From assembly GCF_005870085.1 (NCBI RefSeq), contig NZ_SZNM01000014.1:41703-105702 (forward strand): a DNA stretch of 64,000 bases. Reading direction: 5' to 3'. Shown piece after piece: positions 9,797 to 18,765 of this stretch. How positions within the stretch are numbered: the stretch's first letter is position 1; the number at the start of each line of letters is the position of its first letter. This DNA comes from Aquibacillus sediminis (GTDB taxonomy: Bacteria; Bacillota; Bacilli; Bacillales; Amphibacillaceae). A program made the translations under genes and the position numbers. Under the pieces are notes generated by a model that was given only the letters and a program-made list of their open reading frames with translations, made no database searches and was not told where the DNA came from.

Positions 9797-9806
9797 TTTC
9801 GTGTCA

Positions 9807-11708
9807 TTAATCATGTAATTCTAACTCACCAATTAAAATGAGTGACTGAAGGGCCATCAATAACTGATGGTTATAAAAAGGGTCTTTTAACTGATGATCG
9901 AGTAAGTCCTCAATTTTCGCAAGGCGATATCGTAATCCACTTAGTGACAAGGCGATATCGTTTGATGTTTGTTCATAGTTACCTCCGTTTAACAGGAAAG
10001 CATATAATGTTTTTAGCAACTCTACTTTTTTATCATCTAAATGTTCCAAAAGCTTGCCCAACACATTACTTGCGATTTTTTTTACTTCGTTTTCATTGTT
10101 CTTATTTAATAATGGACCGATAATTCCAATCGATTCGAAGAAAAAAATCTTGTTGTTAGGAGTTGCCATTCGAAGTGCGATCAGTGACTCATTATGGCTT
10201 TCGTTTGCATTGGTAATGTTTTCGCTTGTCTTACTGATACCTGCGTAAAAGAGAGTAGTAGGATGATGTTGACAAAGAAAATCCAAGTATGCTTGGAAAT
10301 GATTCTTTAATTGTTCTTGATTCATTTGATCGTCTGGAACTAAAAAAATAATCGTATTACCTCGACTTCCAATTAACATTTTTTCTTGTTTAAAGTATGT
10401 TGCAGTTTGATCAAGTAGTTCTTCATGAAATGATAATTCTTTTTCAGTAGCTTTTTGCTCTAATTGATATTTTACGGTTATGAATCGATACGGTTGAGAA
10501 AGATCAAGTTGCAATAATTTCCCCCGTCTTAGAATTTCTTCCTTATTTTCAAATTCTCCTCTTAAAATTTCATTCAGGAAGTGACCCTCTATTCGCCGAT
10601 CGTTATCAAACTTAGTTCTTTCAAGTAATAAATATAACGAGCTAACGATTGCAATGCGTTCTAATGTCATGATATCCGTTTTGAGATCCATTATTTGATC
10701 GTTGGGATAAATAAATGAACAGTAACCAATTATCTTCTTTTCTAAGATGATAGGTGTAATTAAGCGGATATGAGTTGGCAATTTAAACTTTGTCGTTTTA
10801 TAGATTGGGGGATAATCTTGTCCGTTATCCTTATGTAACGATGATTGTTTGTCGCGTAGGTAGGATTTAAATTCTATATTCATTTCATCTATCGATGATT
10901 CAGAGAGACCTTGAGCAGCCAATGGATGATGATTTGCATCTGTAATGACACCTGGAATATTTAGTGTGTCATAAACGGTATTGACAATTGAGTGTAAGTT
11001 ATTACCCTCCAAGACTTCCTCCGTTAATTTTTTATGAATAATTGAGTTTTTTTCTAAGTTATTCCTTTCTCTTAGAAGTTCTTCATAAGTTATTTCTAGT
11101 TCTTCAACAATCGATGTTCCTTCATAAAATTGAAGTTCATCATGTATGTCCTCTCCCCAGTAATCAAGTGATTTCCCTACCCATTTGCATTTCCCGTTCC
11201 CTTCTGCCTGGCAGGATAATTCTTTAAAAATGACTGTCTGATTGCAAAGCGTTGTAAGGTATCCACTTGCATAACCTGTAAGTGTATAGCATATCGGACT
11301 TGTTGATGTTCCAAACTGGGAAAGGTGTTCAACCGCTTCGTAAGAATCCTCCCACGTTCCTTCCATATATACGGATAACTGTTCATTGTTCGGTTTCACT
11401 TCTAACTTTGTTGTCTCCACGGTGACATGGCCTTTCATTTTGTGCAGTATCGGTCCGTAGTATATAGCTTCTTTGATCGATTTGGCCTTGTGATTTAAAA
11501 CCTTCTTTGCGTCTTCTTCCCCTAATTTCCATCCATAGCGGTTTAAAAATCCTTTTATTCTATCATTGCCAATATTTCTTATTAGATCTCTCCGAAGGGT
11601 CCCAAATGCAGAAATGGAAATTAAAATAGAGCGATCGTCATCAATAAACAGAGATCCGTTATCTTTTACATCGATATTATTGATCACATGTTGGCTTAAC
11701 ATCCTCAT
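9807..11708 (-). CDS. Hybrid regulator: XylR/DmpR-type aromatic sensor with PucR-type HTH
   Basis: Protein of 633 residues. Residues about 15-125 resemble the XylR_N activator-of-aromatic-catabolism domain (AFGTLRRDLI, GPILHKMKGHV). Residues about 130-195 form a V4R-like domain with TGYASGYL and conserved cysteines in FKELSCQAEGNGKCKWVGK. A coiled-coil linker near 195-230 and a GAF/CdaR-like middle follow. The last 60 residues are a PucR HTH_30 domain. No sigma-54 AAA+ domain or FIS helix is present. It probably senses phenol and activates the operon downstream in the same orientation. ATG follows a GGAG. Confidence 0.85.
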   Translation of the reverse strand: MRMLSQHVINNIDVKDNGSLFIDDDRSILISISAFGTLRRDLIRNIGNDRIKGFLNRYGWKLGEEDAKKVLNHKAKSIKEAIYYGPILHKMKGHVTVETTKLEVKPNNEQLSVYMEGTWEDSYEAVEHLSQFGTSTSPICYTLTGYASGYLTTLCNQTVIFKELSCQAEGNGKCKWVGKSLDYWGEDIHDELQFYEGTSIVEELEITYEELLRERNNLEKNSIIHKKLTEEVLEGNNLHSIVNTVYDTLNIPGVITDANHHPLAAQGLSESSIDEMNIEFKSYLRDKQSSLHKDNGQDYPPIYKTTKFKLPTHIRLITPIILEKKIIGYCSFIYPNDQIMDLKTDIMTLERIAIVSSLYLLLERTKFDNDRRIEGHFLNEILRGEFENKEEILRRGKLLQLDLSQPYRFITVKYQLEQKATEKELSFHEELLDQTATYFKQEKMLIGSRGNTIIFLVPDDQMNQEQLKNHFQAYLDFLCQHHPTTLFYAGISKTSENITNANESHNESLIALRMATPNNKIFFFESIGIIGPLLNKNNENEVKKIASNVLGKLLEHLDDKKVELLKTLYAFLLNGGNYEQTSNDIALSLSGLRYRLAKIEDLLDHQLKDPFYNHQLLMALQSLILIGELELHD

Positions 11709-12295
11709 ACCACTCCTATATACTTAATTGGTTAACATCCTTTCGTTTTAGGTGATGTTACATAATAAACGTTTTGTGTAAGTAAATTCAGAGAGGTAAC
11801 GTTTCCTAATTAAAGCGCATTCAATTATGATGGTATAAAGTGAAAACTTGCATCTGTGAGTCACACTGATTGCTAGTACCGCAAAGAGAGACACGCCGTC
11901 CCCCTCCCACTTATCTCGTTTATTTTAACTTGTAGATTGAAGTGTGGGTCTTATTAACATGCGGGACAAATGATTGCGTTTTCAAAACAAGGCAGTTAAT
12001 ATTGGGAATTTTTTTTATTTTCGCAATATTAACTATACAATAACAGATTGTACATTTCAATAGAACACACCAAAAACAATCATATGTAGTGTAATTTAGG
12101 TATAAATATATAGAATATAACTACAATCAGTGAGGGTGTTCTTTTATCCACGATGAGATAAAAAACGATTTTTAAAATAGACTGAGATTCCATCATTCTA
12201 CACAAGTTGGAAAAGTCCACCTTACAGTTATCAATTTGTCCTATATCGAATAACGCAACTTCATTCATCTGAATCATTATTAAAACCAGCGTTCG
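11709..12295. other. Non-coding gap between MFS gene and aromatic regulator
   Basis: This 587-base A/T-rich stretch presumably holds the leader and promoter of the regulator gene on its high-coordinate side of 11708. A minus-strand open frame at 12080-12277 has no good ribosome binding site and no recognisable family, so I do not call it. I see no strong hairpin or repeat. Confidence 0.5.
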
Positions 12296-13510
12296 TCATA
12301 AGGAAGCAGAATGATGGTTAGCACCCACATCATGAGAACGCCGCTCTATAAATACCGACACTCCCAAAACAACAAGAAACAACACCATAAACAAAGCAGA
12401 GATTTGATACATGTGTACATAACCCAACCTAGAGGCAATTGCTCCTAAAATCATCGCCCCAGTTACGACCCCTAAGTCTAGCGAATTAAAAAACATACCA
12501 TTCGCAAGTCCACGCTCTTCCTTTGAAACCTTATTAATCATCCACGCTTGAATCGATGGCTGCAAAATTCCGTAGCCACTCCCATACACAAGTGCTGATA
12601 AAACAACAAAAACAAAATGAGTCGCAAAAGAAAGCAGGATTAAACCAATCATCATGAAGACTGCACCAGGTATAAGGACAACAATCGGTCCCTTTTGATC
12701 GAAAACTTTTCCCGCAATTGGACGCATCAATAAAACAACCAATGAGGAAAATAAAAAGAAACTACCAGCTCCTTGAAGGTTTTGTTCCTGGCCAAAAAGC
12801 ACAATGAAGCTGATTAGACCACTATACGTAGCATACATCAACACATTCAAGATGCTTGGCACGAGTAATTTTCGTAGTAAAAACCGTTTCTTGTTTGAAT
12901 CCGTGTTTCTATCCTTTGCCTCTGACTTTTCTGTCGCACGAGTGGCTGATGGCATCATGATATACAGGAGGGGAAAAACAACCGCTAGTATAATAGAAGC
13001 AACGAGTACTAAAACCGCCATACTATACGTAGTGAATAGAAATAAACCAATCACAGGTCCCAACATTAAAGCAAGTGTATTCGAAAACCCAAAGTAGCCC
13101 ATCCCTTCCCCCATTTTCTTTGTAGGAATCAGGTTAGAAGCCATTGTAGGCAAGGTAGTACTTGCCATCCCAAAGCCAATACCATGTAACATTCGCATAA
13201 ATAGGATGACAAGCACTACATAACTCCAATAAATACCAACTGTTGCAATCAAGGTAATACCTAAACCAATTAGCAATAGCTGACCTATTTTGTGCATTTG
13301 CGATGGTCTACCAGTATATATTCTGGCCAAAATTGCAGAGAATGCAAAAAGGCTAGTCACCAGACCGATAGTTGGATCATTACTATGAAAGTGTTCCCTT
13401 AAATAAGCCGGTGTCGTTACCAAAAGCATCTGCATATTGAGAAACAAAAGAAAACAACTAATCGTTAGAATGACAAAGCCTTTTGTCCACAATTTCTCAC
13501 CGTTTGACAT
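12296..13510 (-). CDS. MFS transporter (12-TM, DHA1-like)
   Basis: Integral membrane carrier of 404 residues, about 12 hydrophobic segments. The loop after helix 2 carries an ARIYTGRPSQ variant of motif A, and GRPIAGKVFD-like RPIAGKVFDQKG repeats it in the second half. The start is the ATG at 13510 behind GGAAGGTGA; an upstream ATG lies inside that site. It follows dctM by 40 bases, so it may be co-transcribed with the TRAP genes and share or export their solutes. A paralogue lies at 39198-40394 and begins with the same LWTK motif. Substrate unknown. Confidence 0.8.
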   Translation of the reverse strand: MSNGEKLWTKGFVILTISCFLLFLNMQMLLVTTPAYLREHFHSNDPTIGLVTSLFAFSAILARIYTGRPSQMHKIGQLLLIGLGITLIATVGIYWSYVVLVILFMRMLHGIGFGMASTTLPTMASNLIPTKKMGEGMGYFGFSNTLALMLGPVIGLFLFTTYSMAVLVLVASIILAVVFPLLYIMMPSATRATEKSEAKDRNTDSNKKRFLLRKLLVPSILNVLMYATYSGLISFIVLFGQEQNLQGAGSFFLFSSLVVLLMRPIAGKVFDQKGPIVVLIPGAVFMMIGLILLSFATHFVFVVLSALVYGSGYGILQPSIQAWMINKVSKEERGLANGMFFNSLDLGVVTGAMILGAIASRLGYVHMYQISALFMVLFLVVLGVSVFIERRSHDVGANHHSASL

Positions 13511-13550
13511 ACGTTCACCTTCCATCTAGAACCATCCAACTCATAATCTA

Positions 13551-14861
13551 TTAATTCTGAATCAAATTTGGTAGATACGTTGCAATGCCTGGCACTAGCA
13601 ACATAAGAAGCGTCACAAGTATAATCACAATTAAAAACGGCCATATTCCTTTAAAGATCTGCTCCACTTTTACGTCTTTTACAACCCCTTTAATAATATA
13701 CACATTCACCCCAACTGGTGGCGTAATAACGCCCATTGCTGCTACAAGGACCATAATTACTCCGAACCAAATTGGATCGTATCCCAATGTGGTCACTACT
13801 ACTGGATAAAAAATCGGGATAGATAATAAAATTAAAGCTAGTGCATCCATAAAAAAACCTAAGACTAAATAAATAAACAGAATCAGAGCCATCGTGACAA
13901 CAGTTGGTAATACTAATCCTTCAATCCAACCACCTATTACAAACGGAATTCGACTTAATGTGATTAACCTTCCAAATACAACGGCAGACCCAATCAGCAA
14001 CATAATCATAGCTGTCGTTCTCAGTGTTTCAAATAAGGAACCTTTCAAGCCTTCCCAACTTAACTCTCTTGTTAAAAGGCTAAGGATTAAAATTCCGCCA
14101 GCACCAACAGCACCTGCTTCCGTCGGTGTAAACCATCCAGTAAACAATCCTCCCATCGATATAGCAAAAATGACAGCTACTTCCCAAAGTCCACCTTTAA
14201 GGGCAGCAAACCTTTCTTTCCAAGTAGATTTCTCACCCCGTGGTGCTAGCTCAGGATTTCTCTTTGCTAGAATATAAATTAAGATCATAAAAGCAATCAT
14301 TAAAATGATGCCAGGAATAATTCCTGCTAAAAATAGTTCCCCAATCGATTGTTCTGCCGCAATTCCATAAATAATGAAAAGAGTACTGGGGGGAATTAGT
14401 ACACCAAGAATACCACCAGCAGCAACACTAGCTGTGGACAAGGAATCACTATAATTGTGCTTTCTCATTTCTGGTACGGCAATCGATCCAATTGTTGCAG
14501 CCGTTGCAGTGTTAGAGCCGGATATTGCTCCAAAAAGACCGGCCGCTCCCTGAGCAGCCATAGCCAACCCACCAGGCAAATGACCGACAGCTTTATAGGC
14601 AAAATCGAACAACTTCGCTCCAATGCCTGCGTGCAGCGCCAAAAACCCCATCCAAACAAACATTGGAATAGCACTTAACGTATACGTGGAAAAGTTGGAA
14701 TAGATTTCAGTAGCAGCTACTCTTAGCGCAACGGAGGGTGAATTGAGAATACTAATACCGATAATACCGGAAAATAACATCGAATAAGCAACTGGCATCC
14801 GTAATACCAAGAAGATAAAAAAGAGAAGAATACCTATAAACCCTATTGTAATGGAAGACAT
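13551..14861 (-). CDS. dctM: TRAP transporter large permease (DctM)
   Basis: Large membrane subunit of 436 residues with about 12 hydrophobic segments and the DctM signature regions (GGLAMAAQGAAGLFGAISGS, then ATIGSIAVPEM). It forms the Na+-driven channel of a TRAP transporter with the small permease and the binding protein encoded upstream. Only 2 bases separate it from dctQ. TRAP systems carry dicarboxylates, sugar acids and also aromatic acids. The location between two aromatic operons suggests an aromatic acid, but the sequence does not prove it. Confidence 0.92.
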   Translation of the reverse strand: MSSITIGFIGILLFFIFLVLRMPVAYSMLFSGIIGISILNSPSVALRVAATEIYSNFSTYTLSAIPMFVWMGFLALHAGIGAKLFDFAYKAVGHLPGGLAMAAQGAAGLFGAISGSNTATAATIGSIAVPEMRKHNYSDSLSTASVAAGGILGVLIPPSTLFIIYGIAAEQSIGELFLAGIIPGIILMIAFMILIYILAKRNPELAPRGEKSTWKERFAALKGGLWEVAVIFAISMGGLFTGWFTPTEAGAVGAGGILILSLLTRELSWEGLKGSLFETLRTTAMIMLLIGSAVVFGRLITLSRIPFVIGGWIEGLVLPTVVTMALILFIYLVLGFFMDALALILLSIPIFYPVVVTTLGYDPIWFGVIMVLVAAMGVITPPVGVNVYIIKGVVKDVKVEQIFKGIWPFLIVIILVTLLMLLVPGIATYLPNLIQN

Positions 14862-14863
14862 AT

Positions 14864-15361
14864 CTATTGATCACCTTCTTTTGTATATAATGACAAGACT
14901 TTTCCAATAACTACCAACCCTAGTAGCCCAAATCCTATCCCCAGTATTACGACAAATGGAAAATGGGGCAAACCAATGGTGAGGGAAACTTCACCATTCT
15001 GACGCATTTCGTCGGCATATAATATAATGTTCCTTGTTACAAAAAACAAAAAAATTGCTGAAATAATACCTATTAAACTATCAATCACTTTTTGGACTTT
15101 CCTAGGCAACCGGTCCATAAAAACACTTATTGATATATGCCCATCTTTAACAGCACAATAAGCGATAGAAAGGGAAATTAAGACTGGAGTGAGAAATAGA
15201 ATGAAATCATGCGTACCTTGTATTGGTGTATCGAATAGCCTTCTTGAAAGAACATTTGCAAGGACCAACATTGCTGTTAGAAATAATATGATAGCCGCTA
15301 TATTTTCTAAAGCTTTGCTTATCTTAGTAACGATGTTGACATATCCTTTGATCACTTTCAA
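14864..15361 (-). CDS. dctQ: TRAP transporter small permease (DctQ)
   Basis: Four-helix membrane protein of 165 residues, the usual DctQ size. The conserved central region with RRLFDTPIQGTHDF and DGHISISVFMDRLP is visible. The start codon is TTG, six bases after a GGGGG site. It lies between dctP and dctM, with a hairpin-bearing 76-base gap on the dctP side. Confidence 0.9.
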   Translation of the reverse strand: MKVIKGYVNIVTKISKALENIAAIILFLTAMLVLANVLSRRLFDTPIQGTHDFILFLTPVLISLSIAYCAVKDGHISISVFMDRLPRKVQKVIDSLIGIISAIFLFFVTRNIILYADEMRQNGEVSLTIGLPHFPFVVILGIGFGLLGLVVIGKVLSLYTKEGDQ

Positions 15362-15385
15362 AATCCCCCTTTTTTAGCTTAATTT

Positions 15386-15420
15386 GCATCGCATCATCAC
15401 TTGTGGATGGATGCGATGCA
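15386..15420 (-). promoter_or_regulatory. Hairpin between dctP and dctQ
   Basis: A near-perfect stem (TGCATCGCATC with GATGCGATGCA) closes a loop of about 13 bases. It lies in the gap between binding-protein and permease genes and has only a weak T-run. Such hairpins often let the binding protein be made in excess of the membrane subunits. Confidence 0.6.
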
Positions 15421-15437
15421 TTTGTCATGGTTATTTT

Positions 15438-16571
15438 TTATTCCTCAAATTCCTCATTATACTTCTCCGTTAATTCAACAAGTGTGTCCATAATTTGTTG
15501 ACCATCAAGTCCTTCTGTGTCTAATTCCTCGACACGCTCATCAATTAATGGTAATAACTTCTCATGCCAACTAGCTTCCTCTTCTTCAGATAAGAAGATT
15601 TCTTCTACTCCATGCTCTTCTACTGCATACTGTAAGCTATCTTCTACCTCTCTTGAATACACTTCAATAGCGTGTTCAAATGCTTGTTCATTAGCTTCAC
15701 GAATCGCTTCTTGAATATCAGTAGGGAAGGAATCCCATACCTGTTTATTCATTGTTACATAATGAATTGTGGTATAAATTAAGCTAGAGTGTGTGACATA
15801 GTCCGTTACCTCTGCTAATTTAAAAGATCTTAGTGTATCAGCCGGAAGCAAACTACCATCAACAACCCCTCTGGACATACTCTCATATGCCTCCGTAACT
15901 GGCATTGCTACAGGTGTTGCACCTAATGCTTCCAAGGTTGCCACATTCGTACCACTAGCTCGAATCTGCATCCCCTCTAAATCTTCTAGGCTTTCTACTG
16001 GTTCTTGCGTCATTAATAACCCTGGAGCAATACCGTAAATAAACATGACCTCCGTATCTTGTAACTCGTCAGGTTCTAACTGTTCGACGGCATCTTTTGC
16101 TACATGACTGGAAACCGCAGAGTTTTTATACTCAAGACCACCAGTATACATAGAATTCAAGACTGGTAATCTTCCAGGATTATATCCAGACACATCATGC
16201 CCGATGTCTGCAAGCCCTGATTCAATACCTGGATAAATATCGCCACTACCTAATAATGAACCACCAGGATACATCTCCAGCTTTACTAATCCATCCGTAG
16301 CATCCTCAATTGCAGCAGCCCACTCTGGAAAAATTTCTTGTTGAACAGGATGGGGAGCGGGTGCGAAGTCAGCTAAACTAAGGGTAACTGGTTCCATTGT
16401 TTGCTCCTCACTCGTTCCCGATCCTTCTGTTTCTGTGGACTGTGTATCGGATGAGTTATTTGTATCATCACCAGTAGTACTCGCATCGTCATTATCACCC
16501 GCACAACCCACTAATACCATTGAAAAGACTATAGCTATGATGAAAAATACATATTTCATTCTTCTATTCAT
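15438..16571 (-). CDS. dctP: TRAP transporter solute-binding lipoprotein (DctP)
   Basis: Secreted binding protein of 377 residues. A lipoprotein signal ends at Cys-23 (lipobox LVGC). It is followed by an unusually long acidic and Ser/Thr-rich linker of about 40 residues, and the DctP fold then starts near residue 62. The family Arg motif that clamps a carboxylate is in GMQIRASGTNVATLEALGA. A GGGGGAGG precedes ATG. The leader carries a -10 element and a cre site, so CcpA control is likely. Confidence 0.9.
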   Translation of the reverse strand: MNRRMKYVFFIIAIVFSMVLVGCAGDNDDASTTGDDTNNSSDTQSTETEGSGTSEEQTMEPVTLSLADFAPAPHPVQQEIFPEWAAAIEDATDGLVKLEMYPGGSLLGSGDIYPGIESGLADIGHDVSGYNPGRLPVLNSMYTGGLEYKNSAVSSHVAKDAVEQLEPDELQDTEVMFIYGIAPGLLMTQEPVESLEDLEGMQIRASGTNVATLEALGATPVAMPVTEAYESMSRGVVDGSLLPADTLRSFKLAEVTDYVTHSSLIYTTIHYVTMNKQVWDSFPTDIQEAIREANEQAFEHAIEVYSREVEDSLQYAVEEHGVEEIFLSEEEEASWHEKLLPLIDERVEELDTEGLDGQQIMDTLVELTEKYNEEFEE

Positions 16572-16674
16572 TTTTAAACCTCCCCCTTACATTCCATGCG
16601 AAATTTTGATAACTTCATTCATTTGACCAAACAAACTGTTCCACCGCATACATAACATCGCTTCTCCTTACTTG

Positions 16675-16689
16675 TTGTAAACGCTTTCT
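16675..16689. promoter_or_regulatory. cre site (CcpA) in the TRAP leader
   Basis: TTGTAAACGCTTTCT matches the degenerate cre consensus WTGNAANCGNWNNCW at every defined position. It lies about 40-55 bases downstream of the -10 at 16730-16735, a roadblock position. Confidence 0.65.
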
Positions 16690-16729
16690 GATAACCTAAT
16701 AAAAAAGGACCTTTCAGATGTTGATTCTT

Positions 16730-16735
16730 ATTATA
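16730..16735 (-). promoter_or_regulatory. -10 element of the TRAP operon
   Basis: Perfect TATAAT on the minus strand upstream of dctP. No good -35 is seen at 17 bases, so an activator may be needed. Confidence 0.4.
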
Positions 16736-16817
16736 CAAAAATACCCAGAGTTGATATACCGTCACAATGAAGGAATACATACGGAAGTTTTCATACATGA
16801 TGAAGGAAAAAATCGAA

Positions 16818-16848
16818 AGGTTAACTTAGTCTGACACTAAATTAACCT
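16818..16848 (-). terminator. Terminator of the gentisate operon
   Basis: A 13-base arm pair (AGGTTAATTTAGT with ACTAAGTTAACCT, one mismatch) and a 5-base loop, followed on the minus strand by TTCGATTTTTT. It lies 16 bases after the last operon gene. Confidence 0.75.
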
Positions 16849-16864
16849 CTTCCAGTAAGCAGCT

Positions 16865-17413
16865 TTACATAAGATAGATCGTGTTACCTTCTATCCCAAA
16901 TGGTATGTGGCCACTGGCAATCATTTGGCGAATAGGCTCAAACTGTTCCCCTTCCTCTGCAAGGTCTGAAACAGCGATCATTAACGTAAGATACATGGCC
17001 ATGCCTGTCATATAGTTAATTAACTTTTGTTCATCAAATTGCTTGTAAGCCCCATCGAATGCATATTGGAAGACCGCTTCTGGAAGAAATTCGACAACCT
17101 GTTTTAATGCTGCATCATGACTATTCTCTGTTATTTTTTCCGTCCATCGGTCTGGCAAATCACGTATCGCCTCCCAAATCCTGCTATCTTGAAAGGTAAG
17201 TCGTTGATAAACATCAGCACTTTCCTGTATCGTCACCCATTCTATCTGAAAATCGGAAACTCCTAACTGGTTTAAACACTGTTGTAATTGTTGTTCTGTC
17301 ATCTCTTCTTTTTTACCGACATTAGAGAACCAATCAATGGAACTGTATGTTTCTATCATTTGTTCTAATCGGTTTATGTTTACTGTTTGTTGGGAAACTG
17401 TCACTCTTTTCAC
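16865..17413 (-). CDS. Uncharacterised 182-residue protein, last gene of the gentisate operon
   Basis: I do not recognise this protein. It has 182 residues, is soluble, acidic and probably helical, rich in Gln and Glu, with few His and no Cys. I see no HxxxH metal motif of DinB-type isomerases and no glutathione transferase fold signature. It begins 20 bases after the monooxygenase and precedes the operon terminator. The operon lacks a recognisable maleylpyruvate isomerase, so that role, or a chaperone or accessory role for the hydroxylase, is possible but unsupported. Confidence 0.7.
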   Translation of the reverse strand: MKRVTVSQQTVNINRLEQMIETYSSIDWFSNVGKKEEMTEQQLQQCLNQLGVSDFQIEWVTIQESADVYQRLTFQDSRIWEAIRDLPDRWTEKITENSHDAALKQVVEFLPEAVFQYAFDGAYKQFDEQKLINYMTGMAMYLTLMIAVSDLAEEGEQFEPIRQMIASGHIPFGIEGNTIYLM

Positions 17414-17432
17414 TCCCTTCTCTGTTCCAAAA

Positions 17433-18659
17433 TTAATATTTGGTTGTTAATTCCGGAGGTCCAAACTTCGGACCATATGGCCCCTCATCCAACCAACGTC
17501 CCAATCGCGGAACAACCGATACTAACGATGCAGCAAGGTCCCGCTTCATATTCATTTCTTCCGATTCGCCTTGAATATGCTTAAGTGCTGTTGTCGATGC
17601 ATCACGATTCCACTTCGCTGCAATCCTGCGTTCTTTGGCAGCATCCGCAATTGCTTTACGTCTTGCTTCTTCACTATCTGCCGCTAGCGCCTTTTCAATA
17701 CCTTGAATGGCAATTAGCGCGTCGGGAACACCTGAGTTCAATCCTCTAGCACCAAATGGAGCAAATAAGTGGGCCGCTTCTCCTGCCAATAGCACGCGAT
17801 GTGATTCATCTGTGAAATTATTTGCTACCACTTGGTGGAATTGATACGAGGACACCCATTTGATCCTATCGTTATACTTTTCATCCATTACCTTTGGCAG
17901 CCATTGTTTGACTCCTTCTTCACACGTATATGCGTCGACGTCATCCTCTTCAAATAGTTGCAAATCCACTCGCCATCCACCTTTAAATGGTACTTTCAAT
18001 ACGTTTCGCCCACCCATTGCTGGATGTTTGTAGTGGAACACACGTTCAATCGGTAATGGGTCGTTTTCATCTTCTTCTAAATCAAGTACTAAGAAGGTAT
18101 CTTTCGTGCGCGGCCCCTCAAATTGAAGCCCTGCTTCTTTCCTAACAATTGACCTAGCGCCATCCGCCCCAATAACATAGTTTGCGCTATATTCATCGCC
18201 TGTTGCGGTGGTGATATTAACCCCATCGTCTGATATAGAAAGCTGATCGACAGGATTTTCCCAAACAAAATCGACTCCCGCTTGTTCGCATGCTTCATAA
18301 ATATATTTTTCGATTTCGTGTTGATGCAAGGAACTGAAATGGGGCAGCTTTTCTGAATCCGTATTATCTGTAACCCCATAATTACGAACATAGATTTCCT
18401 TTCCCTTATACAAGGTACGTTTAATCGGCCAAATCACACCATTTCGTGCCAATCTGAAACCGAGTCCTGCCGATGTTTGTTCTAACAATTTCATCGTGGC
18501 ATTATGAATAAAGATGGCACGACTGCCAGGACGTGGTTCATCTTTTGCTTTTGCCTCAATCACTGCACAGGAAATCCCTTTGTTCTGTAGTGCCAAGCCA
18601 GCTGTTAAACCAACTGGCCCTGCACCGACAACAATGACGTCATATTGTTTTTTACTCAT
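17433..18659 (-). CDS. FAD-dependent aromatic monooxygenase (candidate 4-hydroxybenzoyl-CoA 1-hydroxylase or 3-hydroxybenzoate 6-hydroxylase)
   Basis: Single-component flavoprotein hydroxylase of 408 residues. The dinucleotide motif GAGPVGLTAGL is at the N-terminus, GADGARSIVR is the DG motif, and GEAAHLFAPFGARGLNSG is the second FAD motif, with GE in place of the usual GD. The start is ATG at 18659 behind AAGGAG. It lies with a CoA ligase, a hotdog thioesterase and gentisate dioxygenase. This recalls the PhgA-PhgB-PhgC set, as I remember it from Brevibacillus, where hydroxylation of 4-hydroxybenzoyl-CoA shifts the side chain to give gentisyl-CoA. Direct 6-hydroxylation of 3-hydroxybenzoate is the alternative. 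Confidence 0.78.
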   Translation of the reverse strand: MSKKQYDVIVVGAGPVGLTAGLALQNKGISCAVIEAKAKDEPRPGSRAIFIHNATMKLLEQTSAGLGFRLARNGVIWPIKRTLYKGKEIYVRNYGVTDNTDSEKLPHFSSLHQHEIEKYIYEACEQAGVDFVWENPVDQLSISDDGVNITTATGDEYSANYVIGADGARSIVRKEAGLQFEGPRTKDTFLVLDLEEDENDPLPIERVFHYKHPAMGGRNVLKVPFKGGWRVDLQLFEEDDVDAYTCEEGVKQWLPKVMDEKYNDRIKWVSSYQFHQVVANNFTDESHRVLLAGEAAHLFAPFGARGLNSGVPDALIAIQGIEKALAADSEEARRKAIADAAKERRIAAKWNRDASTTALKHIQGESEEMNMKRDLAASLVSVVPRLGRWLDEGPYGPKFGPPELTTKY

Positions 18660-18765
18660 TTCCATTCTCCTTTCACACAACATTTTTTGGTTGATTCCTA
18701 TTTCGTCATGGGGAGCCCATTTAATATTTTTTGATTATTCAGAATTAATTTGACGTACTTCTTGA

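Larger units (their letters stand above)
9370..9806. other. Intergenic region upstream of the meta operon
   Basis: This 437-base gap holds the operon promoter at 9426-9454 and the regulator's terminator at 9771-9796. Between them are a small GC-rich hairpin near 9598-9615 and an inverted pair GTTAACGAT (about 9556) / ATCGTTAAC (about 9676) spaced 120 bases apart. The word AGCTGATCCGG at about 9705 recurs near 25939. I see no coding sequence. Confidence 0.6.

Noticed and set aside
12080..12277. Minus-strand frame of 65 codons between MFS and regulator genes
   Set aside because: No ribosome binding site, no recognisable family and A/T-driven composition in a non-coding gap.
13894..14277. Plus-strand frame of 127 codons inside dctM
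   Set aside because: Antisense shadow of a clear membrane gene; its composition reflects the complement of hydrophobic codons.
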